Shown here in pieces: positions 6,578-6,771 of a stretch of 6,771 nucleotides of DNA (within the stretch, counting starts at the first letter, position 1; every line of letters starts with the position of its first letter). The DNA is from Elusimicrobiaceae bacterium (GTDB taxonomy: Bacteria > Elusimicrobiota > Elusimicrobia > Elusimicrobiales > Elusimicrobiaceae): contig JAKSPG010000070.1 in the NCBI GenBank assembly GCA_024405075.1, positions 1-6,771 of the forward strand. The letters are read 5' to 3'. The notes under the pieces were generated by a model, which made no database searches, was not told the DNA's origin, and was given only the letters and a program-made list of their open reading frames with translations. The position numbers and the translations under genes are program-made.

Positions 6578-6585
6578 TCAAAAAA
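6562..6585. repeat. Inverted repeat overlapping the pilin promoter
   Basis: TTTTTTGAT (6562-6570) and ATCAAAAAA (6577-6585) are perfect 9-base inverted arms around ATGTTA. The dyad overlaps the proposed -35 element and half of the spacer of the pilin promoter, where an operator would act. As an RNA hairpin it would be almost all A-U and weak, so a terminator role is less likely. Part of the symmetry comes from homopolymer runs and may be accidental. Confidence 0.35.
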
Positions 6586-6754
6586 TGCCGGCCCGTCGTA
6601 AATACGCCGTTATTTAATGACTGTAAAATGCCCCCACAACGTCTTTTTTCTTATTGGCCCCTAAAAAGGAACATAACAAAAAGAGTGCGGCTACAAGTAA
6701 GTGAAAGTTGGTCTATTATGGGCGGCCCGCAGGGTCGGGAGAAAAAAATAAAAC

Positions 6755-6760
6755 TTGACT
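6755..6760 (+). promoter_or_regulatory. Possible -35 element facing out of the right edge
   Basis: TTGACT matches five of six positions of the sigma70 -35 consensus on the + strand. It is followed by TTG and at least eight T to the window end. The matching -10 would fall just beyond the edge, so it cannot be verified. It would drive a gene divergent from the pilin gene. Confidence 0.25.
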
Positions 6761-6771
6761 TTGTTTTTTTT

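Larger units (their letters stand above)
6547..6771. other. AT-rich intergenic region upstream of the pilin gene
   Basis: No convincing gene is present on either strand; the open frames here are under about 45 codons, lack homology that I recognise, and run off the edge. The region contains the pilin promoter candidate and its dyad, a 6-bp inverted repeat TAAATA-CGCCGT-TATTTA (6599-6616), and a short GC-rich island (6719-6739) with a 4-bp hairpin CCCG-CAGGGT-CGGG. It ends in a T run. The GC-rich island has no T tract after it on either strand, so it is not a recognisable terminator. Confidence 0.6.

Noticed and set aside
6726..6739. GC hairpin CCCG-CAGGGT-CGGG as a terminator
   Set aside because: The stem is only four bases and has no T tract following it on either strand.
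6651..6771. Minus-strand open frame from the right edge ending at TAA 6651-6653
   Set aside because: About 40 codons with no domain that I recognise, running through homopolymer tracts. Nothing supports it as the tail of a real gene, though a partial gene cannot be fully excluded.
6718..6771. Short + strand open frame starting ATG GGC GGC and running off the edge
   Set aside because: No ribosome binding site before it, Lys-rich and Phe-rich translation from A and T runs, and only 18 codons visible.

Overview
The window holds the 3' two thirds of a bacterial F-type ATP synthase (F1Fo) operon on the + strand. A sugar-nucleotide epimerase gene sits inside the operon, and a type IV pilin-like gene lies convergent to it at the far end. 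The likely source is a Gram-negative bacterium. The best guess is Elusimicrobiota, probably a gut lineage. That guess rests on the look of the prepilin (MKNTKAFTLIELLVVV start, PQYQKAVEKA after the helix, FDELD further on), on the Gram-negative-type HldD epimerase, and on moderate GC with many AAA/AAC codons. The phylum is an inference from memory, not a database result.

Layout. 1-139: C-terminal end of atpF (subunit b). 136-663: atpH (delta). 674-2200: atpA (alpha). 2210-3145: an HldD/RfaD-type ADP-heptose 6-epimerase. 3155-4060: atpG (gamma). 4071-5489: atpD (beta). 5491-5904: atpC (epsilon). 5917-5946: a strong intrinsic terminator. 5950-6522 (minus): a prepilin with its own ribosome binding site and a candidate promoter. 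6547-6771: AT-rich intergenic DNA with that promoter, an inverted repeat, and a possible outward-facing -35 element at the right edge.

The ATP synthase genes are tightly packed (4-base overlap, then gaps of 10, 9, 9, 10 and 1 bases) and in the standard order b-delta-alpha-gamma-beta-epsilon, apart from the epimerase between alpha and gamma. Nucleotide-binding and catalytic motifs of alpha and beta are intact, so the enzyme should be functional. The genes for subunits a and c would lie upstream, outside the window, so H+ versus Na+ coupling cannot be judged. The epimerase has the same spacing as its neighbours and no visible promoter or terminator of its own, so it is probably co-transcribed with the ATP synthase. 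It would supply ADP-L-glycero-D-manno-heptose for the lipopolysaccharide inner core.

The two points most worth a second look are the epimerase inside the atp operon, and the 11-base A tract that fills most of the spacer of the candidate pilin promoter, which could make it length-variable. I see no CRISPR array, transposon, tRNA or rRNA, and nothing that amounts to a wholly new system.
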